Below the pieces are notes generated by a model. It was given only the letters and a program-made list of their open reading frames with translations. It was not told where the DNA came from and made no database searches. Made by a program: the position numbers and the translations under genes. A DNA stretch of 40,856 bases, from positions 1 through 40,856 of the IMG/VR virus record IMGVR_UViG_3300009034_000103. One strand, 5' to 3'. The first letter of the stretch is position 1, and every line of letters starts with the position of its first letter. Below are positions 7,249 through 15,430 of this stretch, one piece after another. Source of the DNA: a virus.

Positions 7249-7550
7249 TTTTTTCCCTTTCCTTCCAAGTTAATGATTTTTGGTTGTTTTAATATCTCAG
7301 CGAAATCTGTGTGTTTTTCTTCCCAATGTTCATCGAATTTTTCCATAGTTTCGAAGTATTGCCCACAGATGTTACAAATAATCCAGACGCCAACTCCATC
7401 ACGGCATTTCGACGAACACCATTGCGCTGGGATGGGAATTGGACGCCCACAGTTTTCACAAGGATGATCAGGCGCGAACTTGAACTCCTTCTGCCGTTTT
7501 CGGAATTTCCTTTTCTTCTTTTGTTTCTTTTCCATCGTCAAAATCTTCAC
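7245..7550 (-). CDS. Double zinc-finger protein
   Basis: It has 101 residues. A very basic N-terminus precedes CENC..WCSSKC (first zinc site, about residues 31-50), then CNICG..FDEHWEEKH, a C2H2 finger (about residues 59-81). C2H2 fingers usually bind DNA or proteins. It starts at GTG 7550, or at ATG 7535, inside the upstream gene, so 67-83 bp are used in two frames. Conserved-looking cysteines lie outside the overlap in both genes, which supports both. Confidence 0.7.
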   Translation of the reverse strand: MKILTMEKKQKKKRKFRKRQKEFKFAPDHPCENCGRPIPIPAQWCSSKCRDGVGVWIICNICGQYFETMEKFDEHWEEKHTDFAEILKQPKIINLEGKGKK

Positions 7551-7821
7551 AATCCCATGGCTGATTTATTAATACTGGTTCTATGAAGCTTTCTTTGGTT
7601 AAACAGTAGTAACGCAGATATCCTTTGTATTTTCGATTGATCAAAAGGTTGATGCAGTTTTTGCATTTTTTGTCTCCTCGTTTTTTAATATCTGGCGGAC
7701 ACGCTGGACATCGGCGACAAGTACGACAAGGAAGGGCGTTTTGACATACAAGTTTCTCTCTTCTGATCTGCCGTTTTCCGCCAAGTGTTTTGTAGTGCGG
7801 GCACTTTTTAAAAGTCGGCAT
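7468..7821 (-). CDS. Cysteine-rich protein, probable zinc or Fe-S binding
   Basis: It has 117 residues and at least ten cysteines before residue 95, in pairs such as CRTCRRCPAC and CKNC, with later single C residues in YYCLT and WDCEDF. The C-terminal 28 residues overlap the next gene and are charged. The pattern could hold two zinc ions or an Fe-S cluster. Its function is unknown. ATG 7821 follows the upstream TGA with no gap. Confidence 0.65.
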   Translation of the reverse strand: MPTFKKCPHYKTLGGKRQIRREKLVCQNALPCRTCRRCPACPPDIKKRGDKKCKNCINLLINRKYKGYLRYYCLTKESFIEPVLINQPWDCEDFDDGKETKEEKEIPKTAEGVQVRA

Positions 7822-8088
7822 TCAAGTCTTCCCCGATGGTCTGATTCCCGCAAATTCGTATTCATTGTAAGTGACTCGATTACATGGATCTACATGTATT
7901 GTTCGTTTAAATTCGAAAACCATTTTGTAAAGGGCCATTTTTCGTGCATCTGTTGGTTTAATTTTTGAAACTAATGCTGGCATAAAACCGTATTCTTGTA
8001 CATACAGTTCCACAACATTCCACGATTCAGGAATTGCTAGTTTTTCAATTACCACTCCTTTGAATGTTAGTAATGCTACATATTCCAT
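7822..8088 (-). CDS. Hypothetical beta-rich protein
   Basis: It has 88 residues from ATG 8088, chosen because GGAGGAGG lies just upstream and the ATG overlaps the previous stop (TAATG). The strands VALLTFKGVVIEKL and MVFEFKRTIHV and a basic C-terminus are seen, but no domain is recognised. It is part of the early leftward operon. Confidence 0.65.
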   Translation of the reverse strand: MEYVALLTFKGVVIEKLAIPESWNVVELYVQEYGFMPALVSKIKPTDARKMALYKMVFEFKRTIHVDPCNRVTYNEYEFAGIRPSGKT

Positions 8089-8510
8089 TATTTTTCCTCC
8101 TCCGCCGTTTTGGCACTTTTCTTCCACTGACGTTTTTCAAACGCTGTTTTGGGTGGTCCTCTAAAAGCCTTACGTGATATCTTGATTTCTCTACGACCAC
8201 TTTGGTGTTTTCGTCTTGTTATTCGACGGCCTGGCTTTGGCGGTGGTGGAAGCCATTTCTGCCTTTCTTGTTCCGCTCGTTTCTCCAGTTCGGTTTTTAA
8301 TGGGAACCCAATAGGAACTAAATCGCCTTTTTTGTAGTTTTTACCCGCTATCCCGATGACTATTGGTTTTTTAACTAACAATGGTTTATCGACGTCTTTA
8401 ATCACAATGGGAATCCCTAAAACTTCTTCGGGATCTTTAACAACGGCGGAAGGCAGATCCTTCCCAGCCAGTTGTCGAAGCCAACGTTTGAAGGTTTCCC
8501 ACTTACTCAT
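8088..8510 (-). CDS. Hypothetical basic protein with disordered C-terminus
   Basis: It has 140 residues. An N-terminal amphipathic helix and a Val/Ile-rich middle containing the repeated motif PIVIxxV/G are followed, from about residue 88, by PPPPKP and a strongly Arg/Lys-rich tail. The tail suggests nucleic-acid binding. The PIVI motif is often seen in nucleoprotein-like or tail-anchored beta domains, but no family is assigned. Confidence 0.65.
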   Translation of the reverse strand: MSKWETFKRWLRQLAGKDLPSAVVKDPEEVLGIPIVIKDVDKPLLVKKPIVIGIAGKNYKKGDLVPIGFPLKTELEKRAEQERQKWLPPPPKPGRRITRRKHQSGRREIKISRKAFRGPPKTAFEKRQWKKSAKTAEEEK

Positions 8511-8521
8511 TTTATCACGGC

Positions 8522-8719
8522 TTAAAGTACACCTTTTTCTTTTGCGGTAACAAGAATATCAATTGCTGCCAAGATACTAACTTTTTCTTTTTGAAGTTTA
8601 AGAAGGCGGTTTTGTGCCTTTACTTTGCCTTCTGAACATCGTTTAATGTCTTCGTTCGTAATTTGAATCCCTTCATCGATGTATTTGAGTTGATCTTTCA
8701 GACGTGTTATGGCTGTTAT
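8522..8719 (-). CDS. Coiled-coil protein with a probable ATA start
   Basis: An open frame of 65 codons ends at TAA 8522-8524. It encodes a heptad-rich helix (TRLKDQLKYIDEG, then ...KAQNRLLKLQKEKVSIL). It has no ATG, GTG or TTG near the 5-prime end. A perfect GGAGG signal sits 7 bp before ATA 8719, which overlaps the previous gene's TAA. Gene-like composition and the filled gap between neighbours support it. The start codon is an inference; a second ATA occurs three codons in. Confidence 0.55.
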   Translation of the reverse strand: MTAITRLKDQLKYIDEGIQITNEDIKRCSEGKVKAQNRLLKLQKEKVSILAAIDILVTAKEKGVL

Positions 8720-9027
8720 TTTAATCCCTCCTTGTGAACCCTAAAATGGCTTTGCCGTAGGTTCTCGTCGTCTCTTATCCAAACACCGCCAAATTCTCTG
8801 AACACATTAACAACACGAGTCCAGCCTTTCCCCCCGCCAACCCACGCAATACGAATCCTTATTGTATCCGTGTCTTCCTCAACAGACAAGATGAGTTTTC
8901 GGATGTCAGGCGGAAGTTTCGCCATAAGCCGTTTTCGCCATGCGGCATTCAATCCGCATTCAACTTTGACAACGTTGAATTTTAACTGGAGCGGGGCTCC
9001 ACATTCTGGGCAGTTTACTTCTGGCAT
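8716..9027 (-). CDS. Zinc-ribbon protein
   Basis: It has 103 residues from ATG 9027, preceded by GTGAG; earlier in-frame starts would overlap the upstream gene deeply. A CPECG knuckle lies at residues 6-10 and a lone Cys near 24 follows. The remainder is alpha/beta with IRIRIAWVGGG and a Trp-rich end. A nucleic-acid-binding role is inferred only from the zinc knuckle. Confidence 0.65.
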   Translation of the reverse strand: MPEVNCPECGAPLQLKFNVVKVECGLNAAWRKRLMAKLPPDIRKLILSVEEDTDTIRIRIAWVGGGKGWTRVVNVFREFGGVWIRDDENLRQSHFRVHKEGLK

Positions 9028-9032
9028 GTTTC

Positions 9033-9326
9033 TCACACATTTATCAAAGCATCGTAATCCAAGTTTAACATGCTCGCCATTTTTTGGAATGTTCCCAGCC
9101 ACTTTCTGCCATCATCGGTTATTATGTGATTTTTCCCGTCGATTGTTATCAGTCCACCCACTTGTAATTGTCGAACTATTTCTTTGGCTTTGGCACAATT
9201 CAAGTTCGCTTTATACATGATTCTTGTGATTTTTGCGTGTCGTGTAAACCTAGGATTTGTTGCGGGTTTGACTTTAATTAGTACGTCCAAAACAGCAGCA
9301 TACATTTCGACGTTTCCTCTCCTCAT
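9033..9326 (-). CDS. Winged-helix transcription regulator (HTH_45-like)
   Basis: It has 97 residues from ATG 9326, behind GGAAGTGA. The order is helix (VEMYAAVLDVLI), helix (TRIMYKANLN), recognition helix (AKAKEIVRQLQVGGLI) and wing (HIITDDGRKWL). This is the form of the small winged-helix regulators abundant in Thermoproteota and other archaea (PF14947-like). It probably controls viral or host promoters as a dimer. Confidence 0.75.
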   Translation of the reverse strand: MRRGNVEMYAAVLDVLIKVKPATNPRFTRHAKITRIMYKANLNCAKAKEIVRQLQVGGLITIDGKNHIITDDGRKWLGTFQKMASMLNLDYDALINV

Positions 9327-9340
9327 CATATTCACTTCCA

Positions 9341-9451
9341 TCAATAATAGGTTTTTAGATATTCCTTTACCTCCGCACGAAGTCGTGGAAAATTATCCAA
9401 CACGATTTTAACGACTCTAAGCCTTACTGCCGAATCTACGTTTGGTTCTAT
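9341..9451 (-). CDS. Tiny helical protein with a probable ATA start
   Basis: An open frame begins behind a perfect GGAGGTG. With a 6-bp spacing the start is ATA 9451; the only alternative, GTG 9460, lies inside the signal itself. The 36-residue product reads EPNVDSAVRLRVVKIVLDN and on to KTYY, an amphipathic helix pair. It ends in TGA 9341-9343, overlapping the TTG upstream of the winged-helix gene, so it seems to lead that operon. Confidence 0.5.
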   Translation of the reverse strand: MEPNVDSAVRLRVVKIVLDNFPRLRAEVKEYLKTYY

Positions 9452-9478
9452 CTGTTCCACCTCCAAAGATTATTGAAT

Positions 9479-9487
9479 AAAAAAAAA
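9479..9487 (-). terminator. T9 terminator
   Basis: Nine A residues on the + strand give TTTTTTTTT on the transcribed strand just after the stop at 9492, preceded by CCCC. Archaeal RNA polymerase stops at such tracts. It separates the PolB-side operon from the integrase-side operon. Confidence 0.6.
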
Positions 9488-9491
9488 GGGG

Positions 9492-10175
9492 TTAAGAAGT
9501 TGTCTTAGTAGTTGCTTTCTTTGTTTTCTTAGTTTTCTTCGGCTTTGGTGTTGCCTTTGGTTTCTTCATTCCTGGCAGTCCATAAACATAAGCTCTCTTG
9601 CGATTGGGATTGTCGGCGATGACGACTTGGTTCTTTTCTGCCAGTACACGCATTAAACGTCTGGCTGTACCTCTGAGAGGCCAATCAAAATGATCTCGCA
9701 TTTCAACGGATGTTACATATCGTCCTTGTTTTTTCATGTAAGCCAAGACTTTATCGATTTGAATGTCAACTTTGGTTATTCGTATAATGTTTGGATCTGG
9801 GACTCTGCTATCAATTGTTGGTGTTTCTGCCGTTTCTGATGTTTCGGCAACAGGAAGGACTTCTGATACTGGTGCAACTTCTTCTGAACTAATTTCTTGC
9901 GTTTCTTTTTCTGCTGACATTTCTATCAACAAATTAGACTCGGATGTCGCCGAATTTAAACCTTTCTCTTTAAGCATATTCTGGGCACATATTATTCTGT
10001 TTCCATGTTTCTTGGTGAAGTACGTCCTAATTTTTTTGTTGATTCTCACGATTTTCTTTTCGTTTTTAACTGCGGGTCCTTCTCCCTTCCGTATTGGTTC
10101 GTGGCAGACACTACAAACATGACGTCCGCCCGCTTGTGTACTTTCAAGGTGGGCTAATTCTTTTGGATGTGGCAA
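9492..10175 (-). CDS. Zinc knuckle plus winged-helix DNA-binding protein
   Basis: It has 227 residues with a TTG start. The N-terminal CSVCHEPIRKGEG..HGNRIIC forms a zinc site (about residues 21-63). Residues 75-130 are acidic and Ser/Thr-rich linker. Residues 135-200 form a winged helix (DKVLAYMKKQ, VEMRDHFDW, ARRLMRVLAEK). The last 25 residues are Lys/Thr/Pro repeats. Such a layout suits a transcription or replication accessory factor that coats or bridges DNA. The gene ends at a T9 terminator. Confidence 0.72.
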   Translation of the reverse strand: MPHPKELAHLESTQAGGRHVCSVCHEPIRKGEGPAVKNEKKIVRINKKIRTYFTKKHGNRIICAQNMLKEKGLNSATSESNLLIEMSAEKETQEISSEEVAPVSEVLPVAETSETAETPTIDSRVPDPNIIRITKVDIQIDKVLAYMKKQGRYVTSVEMRDHFDWPLRGTARRLMRVLAEKNQVVIADNPNRKRAYVYGLPGMKKPKATPKPKKTKKTKKATTKTTS

Positions 10176-10362
10176 TTCTTTTTAATCTCTCCTTAAATTT
10201 CTTTTGTCTTGGACGTGATCTTAAATTTCGTCCCATGTGGGGCAAAGGGCACAACGGCCTTCCTCCAGGACCAATCACGGCATCTTCCTTACGAATGTAA
10301 CGTGCACACGATACACAGAAAAAATGATCTTCATACATTGAATGGCCTTTACTTCGAGGCAT
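10144..10362 (-). CDS. Small zinc-binding basic protein
   Basis: It has 72 residues. CVSCARYI at residues 16-23 and a CPLPHMG around 38-44 make a likely zinc site, followed by an Arg/Lys-rich tail. The last 32 bp overlap the next gene. It belongs to the same compact set of zinc proteins and is not assigned to a family. Confidence 0.65.
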   Translation of the reverse strand: MPRSKGHSMYEDHFFCVSCARYIRKEDAVIGPGGRPLCPLPHMGRNLRSRPRQKKFKERLKRIATSKRISPP

Positions 10363-10363
10363 G

Positions 10364-10720
10364 TTATTCCCTTCGAAGTTTTTTTGGAGAAGGTATCGTA
10401 TTTTTGGTTTCCCAGTAATCCCGATTAATAACTAAATAAAGCCACATTTCGAGAGGAATAGTTTTATTTAAGTTCGCGATTTCTTCGTTCCATCGAGTTG
10501 GCGTAGGAAAACCGCTCATTTCTAAATATAAGGACGTAGCCAGTTCCATACGATACAAGCCAAGTTCAAAAATCGTAATTCCGCAAATACGTTTTCCTCC
10601 TCTTTTATCCGTAGCCCAGTCATGACCAATTCGTTTTCTACGATTTTTTCGTGCCGTTACGACAAAGCCACTATTTAACAAACTATTCCGAGCCCATTCG
10701 CTACTAAAAATCATTACCAT
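10364..10720 (-). CDS. Hypothetical protein, possibly ASCH-like
   Basis: It has 118 residues. The sequence opens with SSEWARNSLLNSGFVVTARKN, then a basic GHDW..GGKR stretch, an ICGITIFELG strand and SGFPTPTRWNEEI. The order (helix, strand with VVTxR, basic loop, strand, SGF) recalls ASCH/PUA-like domains that bind RNA or modified bases. This is suggestive only. It lies just downstream of PolB. Confidence 0.6.
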   Translation of the reverse strand: MVMIFSSEWARNSLLNSGFVVTARKNRRKRIGHDWATDKRGGKRICGITIFELGLYRMELATSLYLEMSGFPTPTRWNEEIANLNKTIPLEMWLYLVINRDYWETKNTIPSPKKLRRE

Positions 10721-10755
10721 TGTAAGTCACGAGAAAGAATTAGACGTTTAAGAAT

Positions 10756-13260
10756 TTAAAGGTTTCCCAAAAGAAAGAGTTTTACTTGTGTGAACTTTCT
10801 GTTATCACTTTTCTCAGCCCTATCCAAGACCAAATCCAGCCGATCCAAAATCGGGATAACTTGTTTCAGCCAATAGTAATCGTAGCCCGTCTGTTCGATT
10901 GTTGGAATGTCCCCCTCAATAACGGGCTCCACTTCCATCTGTCGTGATTTAAGACGTTTCCCTCTCTTTGAAAGTTTACGTTTGTACGTCGCAACGACAT
11001 AACTAATTTCTCGAGGGTTTACTGCCTTACCGTATTCAACTGCCTTTATTGCGGCAGATACGTGTGGTGGTGGACGGTGTCCTTTCTTCACGGCTTCATA
11101 TTCGTTTAATGGACGAGTGATGCCTTTGGTGAAAAGAAGTTCGGTTAAAACGTTCAGTTCGCCAGCATAAAGTTTCTGTTTAAGTTCCGCAAGAAACGGC
11201 TTTAATTCCTCCATTATTTGCGAACGTTCTTTCCCTTCCAATATTAAGTCAAAGCATTTTTTCTGAACAGTTTTTGCCAAGCCCGTCCAGTCTCGACGTT
11301 TAAGTTCGAATCCGACGATCATAATGTAGTCACACCAGCGTTTCTCCCAGATGCAGTGATTAACGTATTTCTTCTTAACGCCCTTCCCAGTTCGGCGAGT
11401 TTTAGCATCACCAGGACTCAAATAAAACAAATCGCAAATGAAGTCTGTTTCAATGTCGATATCAATTGAAACGCCGTAACGTTCCAGTCCAAATCGTCGA
11501 ATGTTGATGTTAAGTTTTTTCGCCAGTTCTTGAGCATAAGCCAGGACTTTCTCCAAATCCTCTTTGTCATAATCTTCCATGTTTTCTTGGAATGGAATGT
11601 CAACAGGCAAATCTATGAACACGCTGTCCGTGTCTCCATAAATGACTTTTAGCCCCAGTTCATTTTCTGCATATCGTTTAGTTTCGCGGATACATTCCCG
11701 TCCAGAAGTTGTAACTGCTTCCGCAACATCCTTATTGAAAAAGCGACAGATGAGGCTGCCCATAACACCGATAACAGCGCAATACAGAGTTTTGGCTACT
11801 CTCCGCCTAGTGTATGCTCGATATTTTTCGAATGTACCTGGCTTGGCTTTGTTGTACAAAACGTCGAGATCTTCTTTCCATTTCCCAATAACATCGAGAA
11901 CTTTTACAAGGATGGAACGTTGTTTACTGGTGAATCGTGATGTTGCTGTTTCTATGTCGCCTTCTGGGTCAACTGTGTCTATCCCAATGTTAAGTGCTCG
12001 CATGGTGCTTGGATACAAACTTTTGAAGTCGAAACATGCCGTCCATTTATGTGTTCCTGGACTAGGTTTTAACACAGCTCCTCCACTATGTCCTCCGCCC
12101 GTTCCCCCTCGCTCCTTAATTTCTTTTCTTGTCATAAATGAAATAGGTTTCGACGGCAATACTATTCTAGGCTTATTTTGTAACGCCATTCGCAATCCGA
12201 GTATGTCGATGGCGTAATTATTGCTTACGGTGTCTGAGGCAGGGACGTTCAAGTAAACGCTCATATCGAGATGCCCACTGGACAAGTAAAGTTTTTGATC
12301 AATTTGGAGAATTTTAACGCTGTCTTCCACATTATACTTTTTTAATGTTGGGTCTCCATTATCTAAGTATTTTTCGAACCAATCCCAGATGAGTTTAATA
12401 TCTTCCTTCGCACCGTAACTTGCCATAGGAATTTCTAATTTGCGACATGCCTCTTTCAAGCTTACATATCTCGTGCTTCCTCGGGTACTGGCTAGCCGAC
12501 TATAATAACTGAAAGAAGACATTAAGTCTATCGATGGAATGCGGAACTTATTGTAGTTTGGAAAGCCTATTCGTTTTGCCCGTCCATATGGATATTTAAC
12601 GTCATAATTTGTCCATGAGCACACAATGGAATATTTATCGATTTGTTTGCCGTACCATCTGAACAGTTCCATTTCATCTTTAAAACATGCCCACTCAATT
12701 TCGCCTTTTTCGTTGACAAGTGCGACACTTAACATTCGGAATGGTGGGTTAGTAACGTCCAATATACCCGATCTTTCTCGAGGGTCTGTTTCTATATCCA
12801 CATAGGCAATTTTCTGTTTCTTGTAAACTTGCAAGTTCATGTCAATAATAACTCGTTTGCCTGGCTTAACGTCTGCTTCGAGAAGTTTAATGCCCGCCCG
12901 ATTGGAAGTATAATATCCCCCACGTTCTGTGCCGAACCAAAGATAGTTGCGAAGATTGTTAATGGCATAAGGCATATATGTCGCGATTTTTGTAACAGGA
13001 CGTTTATCGCAACTGATACATTCGTCTGGATTCATTTCGGTTATTTTGTGTTCTAAACGAAGTTCTTCACATGCCTCCCGAACTTTCTCAGTATCTTCTG
13101 CGTAACAAAAACAATAATTCCAGAATGGCATGGGCTTAAACAAAACAACTTTATTTCGATTTTGATCAAATTTTGTTACGACAAGTTTTGGCTCGTTGTT
13201 AATTGTCGTAACGGTTACGTCAAGAACTTTCTCGTTGTATTGAAGTTTTAACTCCGCTGA
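10756..13260 (-). CDS. polB: Family B DNA polymerase with exonuclease domain
   Basis: It has about 834 residues from TTG 13260 (a GGAGGG lies upstream; longer starts run deep into the glycosylase gene). Exonuclease: YVDIETD near 150, a degenerate Exo II around TNYDVKYPYG, and YNVED as Exo III. Polymerase: a GGHSGGAV box, motif A DFKSLYPS near 410, motif B KTLYCAVIGVMG near 485 and motif C YGDTDSVF near 540. Motif B lacks the usual Asn-Ser-x-Tyr-Gly; the tyrosine is Ile. No terminal-protein insertions were recognised, so priming by the PrimPol at 16727 is likely. It replicates the viral genome. Confidence 0.93.
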   Translation of the reverse strand, partial: SAELKLQYNEKVLDVTVTTINNEPKLVVTKFDQNRNKVVLFKPMPFWNYCFCYAEDTEKVREACEELRLEHKITEMNPDECISCDKRPVTKIATYMPYAINNLRNYLWFGTERGGYYTSNRAGIKLLEADVKPGKRVIIDMNLQVYKKQKIAYVDIETDPRERSGILDVTNPPFRMLSVALVNEKGEIEWACFKDEMELFRWYGKQIDKYSIVCSWTNYDVKYPYGRAKRIGFPNYNKFRIPSIDLMSSFSYYSRLASTRGSTRYVSLKEACRKLEIPMASYGAKEDIKLIWDWFEKYLDNGDPTLKKYNVEDSVKILQIDQKLYLSSGHLDMSVYLNVPASDTVSNNYAIDILGLRMALQNKPRIVLPSKPISFMTRKEIKERGGTGGGHSGGAVLKPSPGTHKWTACFDFKSLYPSTMRALNIGIDTVDPEGDIETATSRFTSKQRSILVKVLDVIGKWKEDLDVLYNKAKPGTFEKYRAYTRRRVAKTLYCAVIGVMGSLICRFFNKDVAEAVTTSGRECIRETKRYAENELGLKVIYGDTDSVFIDLPVDIPFQENMEDYDKEDLEKVLAYAQELAKKLNINIRRFGLERYGVSIDIDIETDFICDLFYLSPGDAKTRRTGKGVKKKYVNHCIWEKRWCDYIMIVGFELKRRDWTGLAKTVQKKCFDLILEGKERSQIMEELKPFLAELKQKLYAGELNVLTELLFTKGITRPLNEYEAVKKGHRPPPHVSAAIKAVEYGKAVNPREISYVVATYKRKLSKRGKRLKSRQMEVEPVIEGDIPTIEQTGYDYYWLKQVIPILDRLDLVLDRAEKSDNRKFTQVKLFLLGNL

Positions 13261-13807
13261 CAAGTTTGAGATAACCCTCCAATGGCATGTTTCCATAAAC
13301 AACAACCATAGGATGTGGAAGACCATAAACAGATTCAATAGCGAACCAATTTGTTCTTGTTATAGTTATTGTTGCCTTCCATTTTTCTCCAGTTAATGGA
13401 CGTCGGTTTGTTGTTAATGAATCAACTGCCGTACGTCCAAGACAAATAACGATTTCTGGTTTTATTATATCAAGTTCGCGAAGTAAGAATTGCTGGCATT
13501 TATTTCTTGAACCAACGGCAACATCTGGAATAGCGCATTTCACAACATTGGTTACCCAAATCTCATCTTCCATTACTCCCAGCTCTTTGAGTAACGCTTC
13601 GAACACTGGGCGGGATTTACCTTTTTCACCGAATGGTGTCCCTTCACCTTTACAACGTACTGAAGGCGCTTCTCCAATAATGGCCATTTCCGCGTTCATG
13701 TTGCCTGAGCCAAACACTACTCGTTTTGGCTTTTTCTTAAAACATAGTCGACAGCCTTCGATGGTGTTTTCTAGAAGTGTTAATTTCATCTGTTTTATCG
13801 CTGTCAT
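13220..13807 (-). CDS. udg: Uracil-DNA glycosylase, type 4/5-like with Fe-S cluster
   Basis: It has 195 residues from ATG 13807, which overlaps the previous TGA (ATGA). Cys19, Cys22, Cys91 and Cys104 fit the 4Fe-4S ligands of type 4/5 enzymes. GEAP at 45-48 is motif 1 and LPHP (His165) is the second active-site loop. It excises uracil from deaminated DNA. Its place next to PolB and the cytosine-modifying enzymes suggests protection against deaminated or misincorporated bases. Its last 41 bp overlap the polymerase start. Confidence 0.85.
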   Translation of the reverse strand: MTAIKQMKLTLLENTIEGCRLCFKKKPKRVVFGSGNMNAEMAIIGEAPSVRCKGEGTPFGEKGKSRPVFEALLKELGVMEDEIWVTNVVKCAIPDVAVGSRNKCQQFLLRELDIIKPEIVICLGRTAVDSLTTNRRPLTGEKWKATITITRTNWFAIESVYGLPHPMVVVYGNMPLEGYLKLVSGVKTSIQRESS

Positions 13808-14067
13808 ACGTCCACTTCCCTTTTTATTTCGAAACAGTAATCCCAGTCTCCTCGTGTCCAGAAGAAAAAGACGTAACAATGTGATTTTATTCCGAACAAT
13901 AACCCTCTTTCGCATAACTTGGTATAAGTTATAAATTCGGTTATATCATCAAATTTGATCCAGCTTTTATGGGAAATATGTCGTTGAACCCAGATAACTG
14001 TAAACTCCTTGCAGATGTACGCTATATCTGGATTCAGTTTTTTTGGCTTTGACCAAGGCAATTTCAT
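13804..14067 (-). CDS. Hypothetical protein
   Basis: It has 87 residues from ATG 14067, which overlaps the preceding TGA (ATGA); an ATG at 14085 is also in frame. It has a basic Pro/Lys N-terminus, then aromatic-rich strands (YVFFFWTRGDWDYCFEI). No family is recognised. It is locked into the modification/replication operon by 4-bp overlaps on both sides. Confidence 0.65.
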   Translation of the reverse strand: MKLPWSKPKKLNPDIAYICKEFTVIWVQRHISHKSWIKFDDITEFITYTKLCERGLLFGIKSHCYVFFFWTRGDWDYCFEIKREVDV

Positions 14068-14213
14068 TTTTGGAACGACTTCCATGTAAATTTTTTGCAG
14101 TCACATAACCGACAAGCACCATGCCCACTAATGGCTATGTCTCTTTTATCGATTCTGTGTTTTTCTAGTCCATGTTCGTTTTTACTGTGTCCACATCTAC
14201 AAATTTCTTTCAT
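14064..14213 (-). CDS. 49-residue zinc protein (CxCG..H / CxxCxC)
   Basis: It reads MKEICRCGHSKNEHG, then GACRLCDCKKF near the end. The pattern CxCGHxxxxH with a later CxxCxC is a recurrent mini zinc fold in archaea and their viruses. ATG 14213 overlaps the upstream TGA and its own TGA overlaps the next ATG, so coupling is complete. Its function is unknown; DNA binding within the modification operon is conceivable. Confidence 0.7.
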   Translation of the reverse strand: MKEICRCGHSKNEHGLEKHRIDKRDIAISGHGACRLCDCKKFTWKSFQK

Positions 14214-15430
14214 TTGAGAAACACTTCCCACCAGAGGCATAAGAGGCTTAACAAATATTTGATGGATGGACTTAACTTAAAAAAGTTTACGTCGTTAAAC
14301 AAGCCCATTTCGCGGAGAATACTTGGCTTTAAAAACTTGTCAACGACAAAACCCATATCTCTAAAACACATTGGCTTTTTGGGTGCTAGGCATCGATGCA
14401 TTCCAGCGTACTCTCCACATAAATATCGAAGATAACGTTTAGGATTCTGTCCACTTAAATCGTGCAAGCCAAGTTGCATAATTGATTCTTGTAACAAGTT
14501 GATATCAGCGAACGGCAGAAGGACTTCCTGATCCTTTCTATGAAACGCGCAATATCGATGACGATTGCCATAGGTGTTTATGCTTCGAATGTCCCAGAAA
14601 ATCATGTTGTACGGTGGCTCTCCAGTACGGACCCAGAACGGAAAATCGTTTACAGAAATCTTTAAATTCTTAAAAAGTTTTGTCATCTCTTTAAGATCTT
14701 GTTTTATGAGAGTCATCCAATACAAATGTCCCGCTTTTAATGCCCGAAGTTCGCTTCCCATACTTGGTCCGAAAATTGTATCCGCATAATCGCCAACAAC
14801 TAGTACATCTTCCGCATTTTTACATAAAAAGTAAGTTGGTATCGTTCCACCTCGATCATGTGGGGTCCCCAATTTTTCAATTATTATTGGTAGTTCGTGG
14901 AGGATTATTTCTCGGGATAATCGAACTTGTCTGAACGGCACGTCTAACTGCTCGGCAATTAACTTAGCTCCTACACTTTCATCATATTTCTCAAACGATA
15001 CGTTTACCGCTTCAACATTCAGTTCAAGACTTTTACATTTAGCCAGGAGGTAAGTGCTATCTACTCCACCGCTGAAGCCAACAGATACTTTCTTAGATCC
15101 GACTTTTTTTAAAATTTCGCCGATGTTAATATCGAAGACTCTTGTGTCCACCGAATTTGGATCGGCTATTGCTGATCGTTGAAGCATGTCCCATTCCCAC
15201 GCTTCCATTGGAAACTCCATGATAACACCACCGACGGGTGTTTCTCCAAAAGGATTGTATTTTGTTGCGATAAACCATTGAATGGCTTTGTCATCTAGTT
15301 CTATTAGTTCTTGAGGGGAGGCATTAAGTAAGTCGCCGAAATAAGTGTAATATTTTTTCAAACGTTCATATCGCTGGATTGTTGAAGTAAACCGTTGAGG
15401 GCGGGCAGTTACGCTGTACATTTTTCTCAT
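14210..15430 (-). CDS. Asparagine-synthetase-like ATP pyrophosphatase
   Basis: It has 406 residues. SGGVDST at 120-126 is the PP-loop that binds ATP pyrophosphate. GDYADTIFGP around 213-221 matches the second AsnB signature (GxGADELFGG-like). There is no N-terminal glutaminase (Ntn) domain: residues 1-110 are a different region and the PP-loop domain follows. Such domains adenylate a carboxyl or carbonyl group before amide or thio transfer. Next to a dCMP-hydroxymethylase-like enzyme, a role in decorating a modified base is the favoured inference; cell-wall or amino-acid metabolism is the alternative. Confidence 0.8.
   Translation of the reverse strand: MRKMYSVTARPQRFTSTIQRYERLKKYYTYFGDLLNASPQELIELDDKAIQWFIATKYNPFGETPVGGVIMEFPMEAWEWDMLQRSAIADPNSVDTRVFDINIGEILKKVGSKKVSVGFSGGVDSTYLLAKCKSLELNVEAVNVSFEKYDESVGAKLIAEQLDVPFRQVRLSREIILHELPIIIEKLGTPHDRGGTIPTYFLCKNAEDVLVVGDYADTIFGPSMGSELRALKAGHLYWMTLIKQDLKEMTKLFKNLKISVNDFPFWVRTGEPPYNMIFWDIRSINTYGNRHRYCAFHRKDQEVLLPFADINLLQESIMQLGLHDLSGQNPKRYLRYLCGEYAGMHRCLAPKKPMCFRDMGFVVDKFLKPSILREMGLFNDVNFFKLSPSIKYLLSLLCLWWEVFLK

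Noticed and set aside
11642-12217. 191-codon + strand gene
   Set aside because: It lies entirely antisense to PolB between motifs A and C and has no domain; it is a frame shadow.
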